Shown: positions 8,207-17,933, counted from the first letter of the stretch. The stretch: DNA of 64,000 nt from Dyadobacter koreensis (GCF_900108855.1 NZ_FNXY01000010.1:62001-126000); one strand, 5' to 3'. Notes: generated from the letters alone by a model not told the origin. Translations and numbers: made by a program.

Positions 8207-9383
8207 AGTCTGACAATGCGGAAAATACCTGAAGCAGTTTTATATCAAAGTTTTGCCGTGGTAAAAGGTCTAGCCAGGAAAAAATAATCAGGAAAAACGA
8301 AGCATATTTCAAACGTTTGGAAAACTGATCGAAGTCCAAAATCAGGCAAAATCCATTCAAAGCCAAAAAACTGTAAGGTGCCAACAGCCGATATCCGGGA
8401 TCGTCAAAGGGACTAAAAAGACGCGCGATAAACAGGAAAAATAAATATCCGCCCGCGACAATCCAGAAATGTAATTTCAAAGGTGACGGGCTTTTTATTT
8501 TTTTTAAATTCTGATACCGCCAGATAATAATTACTAATATCTGGATTGCAATTCCTGCAAGCGATAGAAAGTTAAAATCTTCGGAATCAATGTCTATGAT
8601 GAATAATTCATTCATAATCCCTTTTGAGAATGCTGTGAAATTTCCAAGGATATCGACGTTTCCATCAAACCGCTCTCCGCCGGACCACGTACCACTCAGG
8701 TATTTATTTATACATAAATAAAAAGCAAAAAAAGCTGTCCAGGCCGAGGCTAAGCATCCTGAAAATCTAGTCTTGGAGAAATTCTTTTTTCGTAAGTAAA
8801 CTACACCGAAAGCAAGTGCCGTTGGAACAATAAAAATTCCGGCGTAACGGATTAATATCAGCAGGATGCCAAGCAAGATCAAACAAGCAAAAGACTTTTT
8901 AGAAAATTCTGGATTTTTGTTCAGTTTGTAAAATTGATAAGTCCAGCAAAATAAAATGATAAGAAATAAAGGCTCCGACCAAGTATGTGCCCAAAGTTTC
9001 AGAAAAGATCCAAAAAATAAAATGCAGCTGAGCATTATTGATTTTTCTCCAAACCATCGGTTCAGATATATCATCCAAATTCCAGACGCTGCAATATTTA
9101 CAAGTTTCGAAGCTATCAGAACAGATGTGCCGGTAACGAAAGAAATAATAGAAATAAACAGTGAATAAACGATTGGAAATGTACTGTTCCAACGATAAAT
9201 ATTATTTTCAGCAAGTGTATAGCCTTTGCCGGATAATAGATTGGTAGCTGCTTCCAGATACTAGTGGGAGTCAATTGTTGTATAATGGTTCGGATTGATG
9301 TAGCTCAAAAATAAAATTATACCGCTATGCAGCAACCAGATCAGGAAAAGATAATAATCCGGGATTTTGGGAATTGACCACAT
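8199..9383 (-). pseudogene. GT-C (family 39-like) membrane glycosyltransferase, interrupted by an in-frame TAG
   Basis: Reading the minus strand from the ATG at 9383 gives MWSIPKIPDYYLFLIWLLHS, a first membrane helix, then NPNHYTTIDSH, a TAG stop at 9263-9261 (codon 41), and in the same frame YLEAATNLLSGKGYTLAEN. The frame then continues without a break through many hydrophobic helices to the stop at 8199. DSHxYLEAA..LLSGKGY is the first periplasmic-loop motif of PMT/GT39-like mannosyl- or arabinosyl-type transferases, whose Asp is catalytic. The intact gene would encode about 394 residues. Its ATG overlaps the TAA of the upstream porU2-like gene (TAATG), so translation was probably coupled. 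A shorter product could start at the Met at 9074 but would lack the catalytic loop. A sequencing error remains possible. Confidence 0.8.
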
Positions 9384-12340
9384 TAATGCATCCAGATTAA
9401 TTTTCCGGTCATTGCTTTTTCAACTTTATCGGAAGAAGGGATATACCTCTTATCAGGTTCAATTCGGTATAGATACATTCCAGCCGGCATCCGGACTGGG
9501 CGCCAGATATGTTCATTTTTCCCCAGATGTGGTTGCAATTCAGTATCGTAAATAGTACGCCCCTGAATATCAAAAACCTTAATCTTCCATTTTTCGGGTA
9601 AGACAAGTCCGTCAATGTTCATGAAAAAGCGGAAATGCTCGTTCGATGGATTTGGTGAAACTCCTGCATCTGAAATCTGTGCAGGAGTTTCTTCATTGCT
9701 CTCAGGAAGAATAAAATCTGTTTCAAAATAATTATTTGCTTTATTTTCTTCCTGTAATAGGTTGTTTGGGTCAATTGTGAAATTCCATTTTTCCGGGCCG
9801 GAATTATAATTTTTATTAGATAAGGTAATCGATAGGGTGTCGAGGTAAGCGGTTGTATTTCTGTGAATCAGATATTTTGTATTCTTGTCGCCATTGATTC
9901 TTTCAATAGCGATTTCATATTTTTCAAACTTAAATCTGCCGTTATTTTTGATCCCAATTTTTATATTGACGGAGTCACTCTGGTTTGTCAGCACTTTTCC
10001 TGTGGGATCAAAAAATCGAAGTAAATCCGGTTGCCAGGTATAATCGGGGAGTTTGGTAGGAAATATTTTTATGGCCGGATCGCCAAGTAAATTCATTTGC
10101 TGTGCTGTGATTCCATCCGAAATCGTCGGATACTTCTTCACATTTCTGCGAATAGCTTCCTGTTGAATTAGTCCAAAAGGCTCGGAGGTAAAAAGGCTGT
10201 CGGCAAGAACCTCATAAAAAGCATCTGTATAATGTTTTAGTGAAGAAGTGACTCCGTTATGTGTATGTGCGAGAAATAAAACAGAGCCTTTTTCTGGAGT
10301 TAATATCCAGTCGTTGCTAACCGCTGGTGTGGAATAATAAATATTTCCCATCGCGCATCCATTTACCAGAACTGCTGGATATAAGGGGGCATTTTTATAA
10401 TTACGGTCAGCATCTCTTGGATTACCAATATTGATATCATTCGAGTTTAAACCCGAATGGCCGTAAAGTGTCATCAGGGCAACGCCTTTATTTATAATTG
10501 TATCAACAGGAAATATTTCAATCGGTTCATCCGTGCGTTTCGATATAGTCTGGACATTTACTCCCAAAGATGAAAAAGCAATTCTTTTTTCAAAGGATTC
10601 CACATATTGTCTGAAAATTTCACGCTCATTAACCGTATGTCCACCACTTAAATGAAGGATATTCTTTCGCCAGCTTGCCGCTTTATTTTGTGCTTCGTAG
10701 GTTTTTACTTTTTGCAGATAATCATAAACGTTTTGCGGTGTTTCAGCATTTACACGGCCAATCGGAACTATGGGGACATAGATAGTGGAATCATCGAGCC
10801 CCATCGTCAACGCCATATCTGAACCTGGCCAGCCACCATTTGGAATCATATCGTTTTGCCGGGCTTTTAACTGATGCCTCGCTGTTTGCGGATCAATTGA
10901 TTTTCCGAGCAGTAATACAAATTTTAGAGAAGTATTTTTGTGTAAAAAAGATATCGCGTTTCTGATTCCCAGCGGACCAGGCTCTCCGTAATTAAACTGA
11001 TCAAAAACTTCTTCACTATTTAAAATCAAGGTTCTGAAATCACCTCCTTCTTTCGACGCCCGATAATCCGCATATTCCCGGACTGGATCTTTGCTGCTGC
11101 TGATAGAATTTCTTACAAGCGGATGCGTAATGATTAAATAATCTATCTCAGGACTTATAGATTTGAATTTCACAATCCGCATAGGGAGAATTTTAAGGAA
11201 TTCTTTGAAAGCAATAACTTTTTTTGCTCCGTTTAAAACAAGAATAGAATCCTGAATAAATAGCCTTTTTAGCTCATACGCATTTGAGCAATCATAGAAT
11301 TGCCAGTTTTTTGCATTGATAAAAACTGCCGATTTTTTAGAACTTTCAAAATCAAAATAATAGATTTTTTGCTTTTGGTTTAATGGAATAGCTGTTTTCT
11401 GAGGATAGCGCCAATTGGTATACGACACGGAAACGGAACCGGAATTATTAATTGGCATAATTGTGACCGCGAGTTTTCCATCAGCTGTGATATCTCTCGA
11501 ATTCAACTGAAATTTGAATGCAGAAGCATTGTAATTCAGTAAATTCAATGTATCCACAGTTCGGACGATTGCACCTGGTTCTCCTGTCTGAATAACAAAC
11601 TGATGATTTCCGGCTGACCGGCCAACAATTAATAGTTCAATTTCTGAACCTTCAAATTTAAGAAGCACCGGATTTTCAAGCGTCAGTCTTAATGTTTCTG
11701 ACTGATTATTAAGCAATTCTTTTCCCGTCCAACCTTCTCCTGTATCATAACTGGTCAGCGCGGTTCCGTTTTCATAGGTACTGCCCATCGGATATAAATT
11801 TCCAGCGGGATATTCTTCGCTCCGGACTTGTATTACTTCCTCAAAATGATCTGAAATCAATTCTTTCGAGGTTTTTGAACCCGAAATCGAAATACGTTTT
11901 CCGATTTTTTCATTGCTGCGAAAAGTTAGAAAATAAGAAGCAGTGTCTGAATACAAACTGTAATAAGAATGCGGCATATCCTTCGGCGTTACATACAGCG
12001 ATGAATCAAGCGCGCCATTATTTTTTTCTCCATAAAAGTCGAGAAAACCTTCAAAACCAGAATTCTCATTTCCTGGATTTAATTCAATGGCAACTTCTTT
12101 GCCTCTGCGAAATAGTTGCAAAGATTCCGGACCAGCCATATTTACAGGAAATCCGGCCTTTTGCAGCTCGGAAAATGTGATTCGATAAAATCCTGTTTCG
12201 ACGACAGGAATGCGCAGATAAGTCTGCGTAGTATCAATCCATTCGTTTCCCAACCATTTTTGTGCCGAGCTGTTCGTCGTAGAAAGTAGGAGAAGTAATA
12301 GAAATAATTTACTGAAATATTGTGTGTGGTATCGTTCCAT
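9383..12340 (-). CDS. porU2: PorU2-like C25 (gingipain-family) protein with T9SS type A sorting domain
   Basis: This 985-residue secreted protein starts at the ATG at 12340, which gives a clean signal peptide (MERYHTQYFSK, then LFLLLLLLSTTNSSAQ). The N-terminal half is beta-rich. The C25 caspase-like domain spans roughly residues 390-760 and shows both catalytic positions: His628 in LYGHSG and Cys662 in VNGCAMGN, spaced like gingipains. The C-terminus carries a T9SS type A domain (ISDAGVSPNPSNEHFRFFM ... VFDIQGRTIYDTEL ... MPAGMYLYRIE). This layout matches proteins annotated as putative T9SS sortase PorU2 in Cytophagales, but an ordinary cysteine peptidase cannot be excluded. It follows folA closely and runs into the glycosyltransferase pseudogene with a TAATG overlap. 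Confidence 0.82.
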   Translation of the reverse strand: MERYHTQYFSKLFLLLLLLSTTNSSAQKWLGNEWIDTTQTYLRIPVVETGFYRITFSELQKAGFPVNMAGPESLQLFRRGKEVAIELNPGNENSGFEGFLDFYGEKNNGALDSSLYVTPKDMPHSYYSLYSDTASYFLTFRSNEKIGKRISISGSKTSKELISDHFEEVIQVRSEEYPAGNLYPMGSTYENGTALTSYDTGEGWTGKELLNNQSETLRLTLENPVLLKFEGSEIELLIVGRSAGNHQFVIQTGEPGAIVRTVDTLNLLNYNASAFKFQLNSRDITADGKLAVTIMPINNSGSVSVSYTNWRYPQKTAIPLNQKQKIYYFDFESSKKSAVFINAKNWQFYDCSNAYELKRLFIQDSILVLNGAKKVIAFKEFLKILPMRIVKFKSISPEIDYLIITHPLVRNSISSSKDPVREYADYRASKEGGDFRTLILNSEEVFDQFNYGEPGPLGIRNAISFLHKNTSLKFVLLLGKSIDPQTARHQLKARQNDMIPNGGWPGSDMALTMGLDDSTIYVPIVPIGRVNAETPQNVYDYLQKVKTYEAQNKAASWRKNILHLSGGHTVNEREIFRQYVESFEKRIAFSSLGVNVQTISKRTDEPIEIFPVDTIINKGVALMTLYGHSGLNSNDINIGNPRDADRNYKNAPLYPAVLVNGCAMGNIYYSTPAVSNDWILTPEKGSVLFLAHTHNGVTSSLKHYTDAFYEVLADSLFTSEPFGLIQQEAIRRNVKKYPTISDGITAQQMNLLGDPAIKIFPTKLPDYTWQPDLLRFFDPTGKVLTNQSDSVNIKIGIKNNGRFKFEKYEIAIERINGDKNTKYLIHRNTTAYLDTLSITLSNKNYNSGPEKWNFTIDPNNLLQEENKANNYFETDFILPESNEETPAQISDAGVSPNPSNEHFRFFMNIDGLVLPEKWKIKVFDIQGRTIYDTELQPHLGKNEHIWRPVRMPAGMYLYRIEPDKRYIPSSDKVEKAMTGKLIWMH

Positions 12341-12373
12341 TTTCAATAGAAAATTAGGATGAACACCACACAT

Positions 12374-12889
12374 TTATTTTTCCATTATTGTCTTTCTGGT
12401 ATAAAGATTCATGGAAAATGCATACTGGTGGTGGACATCGGCTTCATGATATTCGGAGGAAATCAGATTCCATTCATCCCAGTCAAGCTTTGGAAAAAAG
12501 GCATCACCTTCCACCGTCGTATGGACGATCGTGAGATAAAGTTTTTCTACCAAAGGCAAAGCCTGTTCAAAAACCGAAGCGCCCCCTAAGACAAATACTT
12601 CGTTTTCATCTTTAAGTAACGCAATGCCTGAATCTAAATCCATTGCATATTCGATATCCGCTTGTTTTTCCTGGTTCGGGTTTCGGGTCAATACCACATT
12701 TCGATAGGAAGAATGCAATGCATCCGGAGCTTCAAAGCTTTTTCTACCGGTAAGAAATGTCTTTCCGTCAGTAACTTTTCGGAAATGTTTCCATTCATCC
12801 GGAAGGTGCCAGGGCAAGCGATTATCCTGCCCGATCACATGATTTTCGCTCATGGCAGCGATGATATATAAGTGAGGTTTATGTGTCAA
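12374..12889 (-). CDS. folA: Dihydrofolate reductase
   Basis: This 171-residue cytoplasmic enzyme reduces dihydrofolate to tetrahydrofolate with NADPH. Typical DHFR segments are present: LYIIAAMSENHVIGQDNRLPWHLPDEW is the substrate/Met20-loop region with the catalytic acidic residue at HLPDEW, then KTFLTGRKSFEA, YRNVVLTRNP and EVFVLGGASVFEQALP, the Gly-Gly cofactor motif. The usual GRxTWES-type helix reads GRKSFEA. Its stop codon is directly followed by an ATG in the porU2 frame, and the preferred porU2 start lies 33 bases further on, so the two genes probably share a transcript. Confidence 0.95.
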   Translation of the reverse strand: MTHKPHLYIIAAMSENHVIGQDNRLPWHLPDEWKHFRKVTDGKTFLTGRKSFEAPDALHSSYRNVVLTRNPNQEKQADIEYAMDLDSGIALLKDENEVFVLGGASVFEQALPLVEKLYLTIVHTTVEGDAFFPKLDWDEWNLISSEYHEADVHHQYAFSMNLYTRKTIMEK

Positions 12890-13021
12890 GTTGGCGCCGG
12901 TTAGTTGTTAATAATTTTCAAAATACAACCAAAAAAATTATGTAAGAATTATAGACCCTTTTTTTTACCGGTCAACCCGAAATCTTACCACTCATCAAAT
13001 GACGCAAAAGATTTTCACATA

Positions 13022-13057
13022 GTACCTTGCATAGCAAAGTACCTGTGCATACCTTTG
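13022..13057 (+). promoter_or_regulatory. Promoter and PadR-type operator upstream of the padR-pspC cluster
   Basis: An imperfect palindrome, GTACCTTGC at 13022-13030 and GCAAAGTAC at 13034-13042, matches 8 of 9 positions between arms and resembles operators of PadR-family regulators. It overlaps CTTG (13026-13029), which is followed after 20 bases by TACCTTTG at 13050-13057. That fits the Bacteroidota sigma-A consensus TTTG-N19/20-TAnnTTTG. The layout suggests that PadR represses its own operon by blocking the -33 box. Function is inferred from sequence only. Confidence 0.6.
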
Positions 13058-13128
13058 TAATCATAGAAGGTGCAAATCCTGTCTGTTAGCCATGAAATAC
13101 ATTTCATTAAGTAAAACATGAAACCGAT

Positions 13129-13494
13129 ATGAATATCGAAAATGCCCAAGTGCAGATGCGGAAAGGAATTTTGGAATTCTGTATCCTGCACATCATATCT
13201 CGGGGAGAAGTATATGCCTCGGATATGTTGGATGAGCTGACCTCCGCTAAGATGATGGTGGTAGAAGGTACGCTTTATCCGCTTTTAACAAGACTGAAAA
13301 ATTCAGGCTGGCTGGACTATAAGTGGGTTGAGTCCTCTTCGGGGCCTCCGAGGAAATACTATGTTTTGACAGAAGAAGGGAAGATATTTCTGGATGCGAT
13401 GCAGACAACGTGGTTTGAACTTGCCGACTCGGTAAAGACAGTCATTCATCGTACCGAGGAACTGAGCAAGAGCGATACGTCAAAATCTTCCTAA
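13129..13494 (+). CDS. PadR family transcriptional regulator
   Basis: This 121-residue winged-helix regulator has the PadR order: MRKGILEFCILHIISRGEVY (helix 1-2), ASDMLDEL, MMVVEGTLYPLLTRLKNSGW (recognition helix with the family's EGTLYPxLxRL) and the wing WVESSSGPPRKYYVLTEEG, then a C-terminal dimerisation helix. PadR proteins are usually repressors. It is the first gene of a unit with the PspC/GIN protein (38-base gap), preceded by a palindrome and promoter at 13022-13057, so autoregulation of the cluster is likely. The inducing signal is unknown; envelope stress is a guess from the neighbours. Confidence 0.93.
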   Translation: MNIENAQVQMRKGILEFCILHIISRGEVYASDMLDELTSAKMMVVEGTLYPLLTRLKNSGWLDYKWVESSSGPPRKYYVLTEEGKIFLDAMQTTWFELADSVKTVIHRTEELSKSDTSKSS

Positions 13495-13532
13495 TCTAAC
13501 TGATCATTTAAAGACCTTCGATTATTTCAATC

Positions 13533-16064
13533 ATGAAAAAGACAATCAGTATTAATATAGGCGGTGTCATCTTCCACATTGAGGAGGACGGATACGAAAA
13601 GCTGAAAAGCTATCTTAATTCCATACAGAAATACTTTTCTTCCTTCGCCGACAGCAAAGAAATTCTATCGGACATTGAAGGCAGGATCGCCGAGCGGTTT
13701 TGGAATAAACAAAAATCGGAAAGCAAGCAGGTTATCTCACTTTCGGATGTGGATGAACTGATCGCTGCGATGGGTACCGTTGCAGATTTTGAAGCCATTG
13801 AGCAATCCGAAGATATTCTTTCTGAACCGCTTGGAACTGCCCAACCGAAAAGCGAAATACCAAAAGAAGAAGCTTATTCGAGTCCTACGCCGGCTGCGCC
13901 AAAAACAGAAAGTAAAACTTATGCAGGGCCTAAAAAACTGGTAAGAGATCTTCGTCGTAAATTGATCGGTGGCGTTGCGTCCGGTTTGGCGAATTATTTT
14001 ACAATTGATCCGCTTTGGGTTAGGCTGGCATTTCTTTTAGCAGTGCTCGGATTACCCGTAGGCGGTGGCATGATGGGCTTGGATGGTGAATTTTTTGGAG
14101 GTATTTCCGGATTCACAGCTTTAGTTTACATTGCGATGTGGATCGCGTTTCCGGGTTCTACAACTCTGGAAGAAGATACGAAGATCAAAAAATTCTACCG
14201 GAATCCTGATCGTAAAGTGGTCGGTGGCGTCGCCTCCGGAGTTGCTTCTTATTTCGGTGTAGACCTCGGTGTTGTACGTTTCCTATGGGTAATTTCTATT
14301 TTCCTTTTCGGTACCGGTGTTATTCTGTATATCGTTCTCTGGGTCATTGCGCCGGCAGCCAATACGCTGACTGAAAAAATGGAAATGCAGGGAGAACCGA
14401 TAACACTTTCCAACATCGAATCGAATATTAAACAGAGCCTCAATCTTTCAGATAAAGAAGGAGAAGAAAATCCGATCACTAAGATATTACTTTTTCCATT
14501 TCGTGCCATTGCGTTAATAATTGGCGCCTTGGGGAAGTTGTTAAAAGGTCTTGGTCCCGTGCTTAGGATTATGATCGGCGTGTTTTTGGTTGGGATGTCC
14601 GTTCTGGCACTTTTTGGTCTGGTTGTGGGCGGTTCGGCTGTGATGGGTATTACCAGTATTGATGCTTTTGACGGTATGCCTCTGCCGTTCCGGATTTTAC
14701 AGGAAATTCCATCAAGTTTGATTTTATCCGGTTTGCTCGTTTCAGCCATTCCGTTTATTACTTTTCTCCTGCTGGGACTGACACTTTTATCAAACAAGAA
14801 AATTGTTGGCAGTACCGTTTGGCTGACCCTACTTGGGCTTTGGATTGTGGGTATTATAGTGGCTACAATTCAAGGGGTTTCTTATCAGCAGAACTTTGCA
14901 AAGCGCGGCGAGTATACGCAATCAGTTTCATATGCAATTCCTGCAGGAACGCTTACTCTGGATGAAAACGATGCAGACGAAGAAGAAAATATTGACATCG
15001 ATATCAGACTGACGGGTTATAATGCAACTGATAGCTTGAAGCTTGATAAAAAGATGGTCTCTCGTGGTCGCACAAAGGAAATTGCGAGAAAACTTGCCTC
15101 TGAATTGCAATATGAACCGACTATTAAAGACTCAGTGATTACCTTTAATGAGGGGCCGACATTCAAACAGGATGGTCCTTTTCGAGATCAGCAGATCGAT
15201 CTGACACTGAATATTCCTTTTGACAAGCAATTCATCATTACCCGAAATTTGTGGTTTTCAATTTCACGCTGGTACGGCAGCAACCATCATCTTGATTCTT
15301 ATGATCTGAATGACGACGATGTAAACTGGGAGCAATTGCGCTGGACGATTAAACGTGATTCTGGTTTGGTATGTATCAATTTGCCTGCAAAATACATCCG
15401 CTCAAATGACAATGAGGATAACAGCAGCAACGGCTCTTATTCTTATGATGATGAGGACAGTGATTTGGATATGGGCGAGCGTGGAACTTATATCAAACAA
15501 TTCCCGGTAAAAGATTTCAGGAAAATCGATATCGGCGGGGCATATTCGGTCATTGTAAAACAAGGAACTGAGTTTAATGTTTCTGCGGATGGGGAAGAAA
15601 AAGACGTTGACGATCTGAAAATCTATGAAGAAGGTGGTGTTTTAAAAGTAAAACGTTCTTCCAATTTTAATCTTTTCAACAACGATTGGAAAAGAATTGG
15701 AATCATCGTGACTATGCCGACCATCGAAGGAGTTTCGTTATCCGGAGCAAACAAGACCAGAATCATAGGTTTCAAAGGGTTGCAAAAACTGGATGTAGAT
15801 GTTTCCGGTGCTTCAAAAACTGAAATTGACGTGGAAACGAACGAATTAACGCTCGGACTTTCCGGAGCATCCAAAGCAACTTTGAAAGGATCTGCAAAAT
15901 CAGTTGAAATTGATTTGTCTGGCGCGTGTAAACTCAATGGAGTTGGAATGACTATCCAGAACGTCGATATTCATGCGTCTGGTGCGTCCAAAGCAGATTT
16001 TGGTCAAGTTGCTAATATGAAAAAAGACCTTAGTGGTGCAAGCAAGGTAGACTTTCAGCAATAA
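13533..16064 (+). CDS. Membrane protein with two PspC domains and a C-terminal GIN/DUF2807 domain
   Basis: This 843-residue protein starts with a cytoplasmic region of about 130 residues. Two PspC domains follow: one near 134-206 (KKLVRDLRRKLIGGVASGLA) and one near 216-275 (KKFYRNPDRKVVGGVASGVA), each with a membrane helix. More hydrophobic helices lie at about 320-450. The C-terminal 200 residues form a DUF2807 (putative auto-transporter adhesin, head GIN) domain with repeated SGAxK turns (SGANK, SGASK, SGACK) about every 20 residues, typical of a right-handed beta-helix. PspC proteins in other bacteria sense membrane stress. The fusion of a membrane sensor to an external beta-helix suggests envelope surveillance (inference). 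It lies between padR and a second GIN protein. Confidence 0.88.
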   Translation: MKKTISINIGGVIFHIEEDGYEKLKSYLNSIQKYFSSFADSKEILSDIEGRIAERFWNKQKSESKQVISLSDVDELIAAMGTVADFEAIEQSEDILSEPLGTAQPKSEIPKEEAYSSPTPAAPKTESKTYAGPKKLVRDLRRKLIGGVASGLANYFTIDPLWVRLAFLLAVLGLPVGGGMMGLDGEFFGGISGFTALVYIAMWIAFPGSTTLEEDTKIKKFYRNPDRKVVGGVASGVASYFGVDLGVVRFLWVISIFLFGTGVILYIVLWVIAPAANTLTEKMEMQGEPITLSNIESNIKQSLNLSDKEGEENPITKILLFPFRAIALIIGALGKLLKGLGPVLRIMIGVFLVGMSVLALFGLVVGGSAVMGITSIDAFDGMPLPFRILQEIPSSLILSGLLVSAIPFITFLLLGLTLLSNKKIVGSTVWLTLLGLWIVGIIVATIQGVSYQQNFAKRGEYTQSVSYAIPAGTLTLDENDADEEENIDIDIRLTGYNATDSLKLDKKMVSRGRTKEIARKLASELQYEPTIKDSVITFNEGPTFKQDGPFRDQQIDLTLNIPFDKQFIITRNLWFSISRWYGSNHHLDSYDLNDDDVNWEQLRWTIKRDSGLVCINLPAKYIRSNDNEDNSSNGSYSYDDEDSDLDMGERGTYIKQFPVKDFRKIDIGGAYSVIVKQGTEFNVSADGEEKDVDDLKIYEEGGVLKVKRSSNFNLFNNDWKRIGIIVTMPTIEGVSLSGANKTRIIGFKGLQKLDVDVSGASKTEIDVETNELTLGLSGASKATLKGSAKSVEIDLSGACKLNGVGMTIQNVDIHASGASKADFGQVANMKKDLSGASKVDFQQ

Positions 16065-16143
16065 TGTTAATAGGAGATGCAACCTCTAATCCGGATTTGG
16101 CATCATTCAGTCACATTATCAAAATATAAAACGAATCATAGTC

Positions 16144-16830
16144 ATGAAAAAATTATTTTTATTTGGGTTAGCCTGTTTAATCTCAACAGCAATGGTTTTC
16201 GCCCAGGAAAGCAAAACTTTTCAACTTTCAGGTTTTGACAAACTTGCTATGGGAAGTGCTTTTAAAGTTGACGTTAAAAAGGGAAGTCAATTCAGCGTAA
16301 CAGCAACCGGGCAGCCTGATGATATCAAAGACCTGGAAGCAAAAGTTACTTCCGGTATTTTGAAAATTGGCTACCGTGGAAATAACTGGAACAAAAACAG
16401 GAAGACAGTCAATATTAACATCACGATGCCAGCATTGGAAGCAGTAGATTTTTCCGGCGCATCAAAAGCGCAGGTAGGAAATTTTCCAAATTCTAAAACA
16501 ATGGCTATTGAAGTTTCTGGTGCTTCAAGCGTAACCATGAATTTTTCAGCGCCAAAAGTTTCTCTGGATCTGTCAGGAGCGTCCTCGTTGACAATTGTTG
16601 GCCAGTGTGATATATTGAGTGGAGAAGTTTCCGGCGCGTCGTCTTTCAAAGGAGAGGGTTTTCCTGCCAAAGAAGTTAATATCGAGGCATCCGGAGCGAG
16701 CAGTGCCTATGTAATGGCCAATGCAACAATCCATGCAGATGCAAGCGGTGCGAGCAGAATTCGTTATAGCGGAAGCGTGAAAGATATTCATTCGAATACT
16801 TCTGGTGCGAGTTCTGTGAAAAGAGATTAA
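16144..16830 (+). CDS. Secreted head-GIN (DUF2807) protein
   Basis: The 228-residue product has a signal peptide (MKKLFLFGLACLISTAMVFA) and one DUF2807 domain. It opens with FQLSGFDKLAMGSAFKVDVK and then holds six or more SGAS turns at roughly 20-residue intervals, ending in NTSGASSVKRD. This is a compact beta-helix likely exported to the periplasm or surface. The domain is a paralogue of the C-terminal part of the preceding PspC protein, with similar turns but Ser in place of Lys in most repeats. The gap to that gene is 79 bases, so co-expression under PadR is probable. A clear terminator follows at 16854-16883. Molecular role unknown. Confidence 0.88.
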   Translation: MKKLFLFGLACLISTAMVFAQESKTFQLSGFDKLAMGSAFKVDVKKGSQFSVTATGQPDDIKDLEAKVTSGILKIGYRGNNWNKNRKTVNINITMPALEAVDFSGASKAQVGNFPNSKTMAIEVSGASSVTMNFSAPKVSLDLSGASSLTIVGQCDILSGEVSGASSFKGEGFPAKEVNIEASGASSAYVMANATIHADASGASRIRYSGSVKDIHSNTSGASSVKRD

Positions 16831-16853
16831 AATTTTTTTACTTGTGAATCGTT

Positions 16854-16883
16854 GCAAAAAGCCGGCATTGTCCGGCTTTTTGC
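16854..16883 (+). terminator. Terminator of the padR-pspC-GIN unit
   Basis: A perfect 12-bp stem (GCAAAAAGCCGG at 16854-16865, complement at 16872-16883) with a six-base loop contains a T run. It lies 24 bases after the GIN gene stop. Confidence 0.8.
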
Positions 16884-17062
16884 TTTTAAGATATTCTGTA
16901 ACTTCATACGAAAGTTATTTCTTACATGATATATTTATGGACATTCTTACCTTCGCATCTGATTTAAGACGTTAAAGAAAAAGTTGCAATCCTCCATTTT
17001 ATGAAAGGTATGCTTATTTTACTCATTATATTTTAAATTTCATGACGCGTAACCGGTATCCA

Positions 17063-17905
17063 ATGAAGCATACTTTAACCTGCTTGATTTTATTTATTTA
17101 CTCAATAATTTTTGTTGGATCGGTCAAATCTCAGACACTTTCCGGCAAACGGTATATGCCTCCGCTCGGCGTTTTAAGCTTGACAGGCGGTGTTGGTGTG
17201 GCCTATTATATGGGTGATTTGCGGACAGGCAGGATTAACAAGCATTTAGGGTTGGGGCCATCCGTTTCAATCGGAGCATTGTATCGACTAACGGAACATT
17301 TCAGCGCCAGGGGTGAATTGAGATTTTATCAGGTTTCGGCAGATCAGAAATATACACCCAATTACCAGCAGAATCTTTCATTCAAAACTTTCAATCCCGA
17401 CTTGAATGTAGGAATTCAGGCTGATTTATTCGCTTATAACCGTCATGCAAAATTTAATCCATACCTTCTGGGTGGAGTCGGAGTGACGTATATGACTCCC
17501 AAAACAGAATTCGACGGCAATTGGATCAGTCTCGCCCCATTGCAAACAGAAGGCGTGAAATACAACAGATTGCCACTGGTTTTCATGCTGGGGGCAGGAT
17601 TTTCGACCCAGATTGCAGAACGATGGAGTTTAGGGATGGAGCTTGTTAATAACTTTGTGAATTCGGATTATCTGGATGATGTCAGTACCGTTTATCCTGA
17701 TTACAGCACGTTGCCTAATGATCTTGCCCGCCAGCTTTCAGATCGCTCTTCAGAAATCGGAGCAATTCCACAGCAACCGGGCTGGCACCGGGGAAGACCT
17801 GCCCGAAAAGATATGTACCTGTTTCTTCAGGTTCGTGTTAATTATTTAATTGGAACAAGAAAAGAAGCGCATGAACGTAGAAATGTTCGCTGTCCGCGTT
17901 TTTAA
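17063..17905 (+). CDS. Outer-membrane beta-barrel protein (DUF6089-like)
   Basis: Starting at the ATG at 17063 gives a 280-residue protein with a signal peptide (MKHTLTCLILFIYSIIFVGS ending at a cleavage site near VKSQ). The mature part has barrel strands rich in Gly and aromatics: LSLTGGVGVAYYMGDLRTG, PSVSIGALYRLTEHFSARGE and FNPYLLGGVGVTYMTP. It resembles the DUF6089/OmpA-like N-terminal barrel proteins common in Cytophagales, whose function is unknown. An upstream Met at 17042 would lengthen the signal by seven residues. The next gene starts 28 bases after its stop. Confidence 0.75.
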   Translation: MKHTLTCLILFIYSIIFVGSVKSQTLSGKRYMPPLGVLSLTGGVGVAYYMGDLRTGRINKHLGLGPSVSIGALYRLTEHFSARGELRFYQVSADQKYTPNYQQNLSFKTFNPDLNVGIQADLFAYNRHAKFNPYLLGGVGVTYMTPKTEFDGNWISLAPLQTEGVKYNRLPLVFMLGAGFSTQIAERWSLGMELVNNFVNSDYLDDVSTVYPDYSTLPNDLARQLSDRSSEIGAIPQQPGWHRGRPARKDMYLFLQVRVNYLIGTRKEAHERRNVRCPRF

Positions 17906-17933
17906 ATAAAGTAGATTTTTGAAAATCAGCCCA

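Noticed and set aside
14249..14797. 182-codon minus-strand frame inside the PspC gene
   Set aside because: The composition is Pro/Thr/Lys-rich with no family; it is a shadow of the PspC coding strand.
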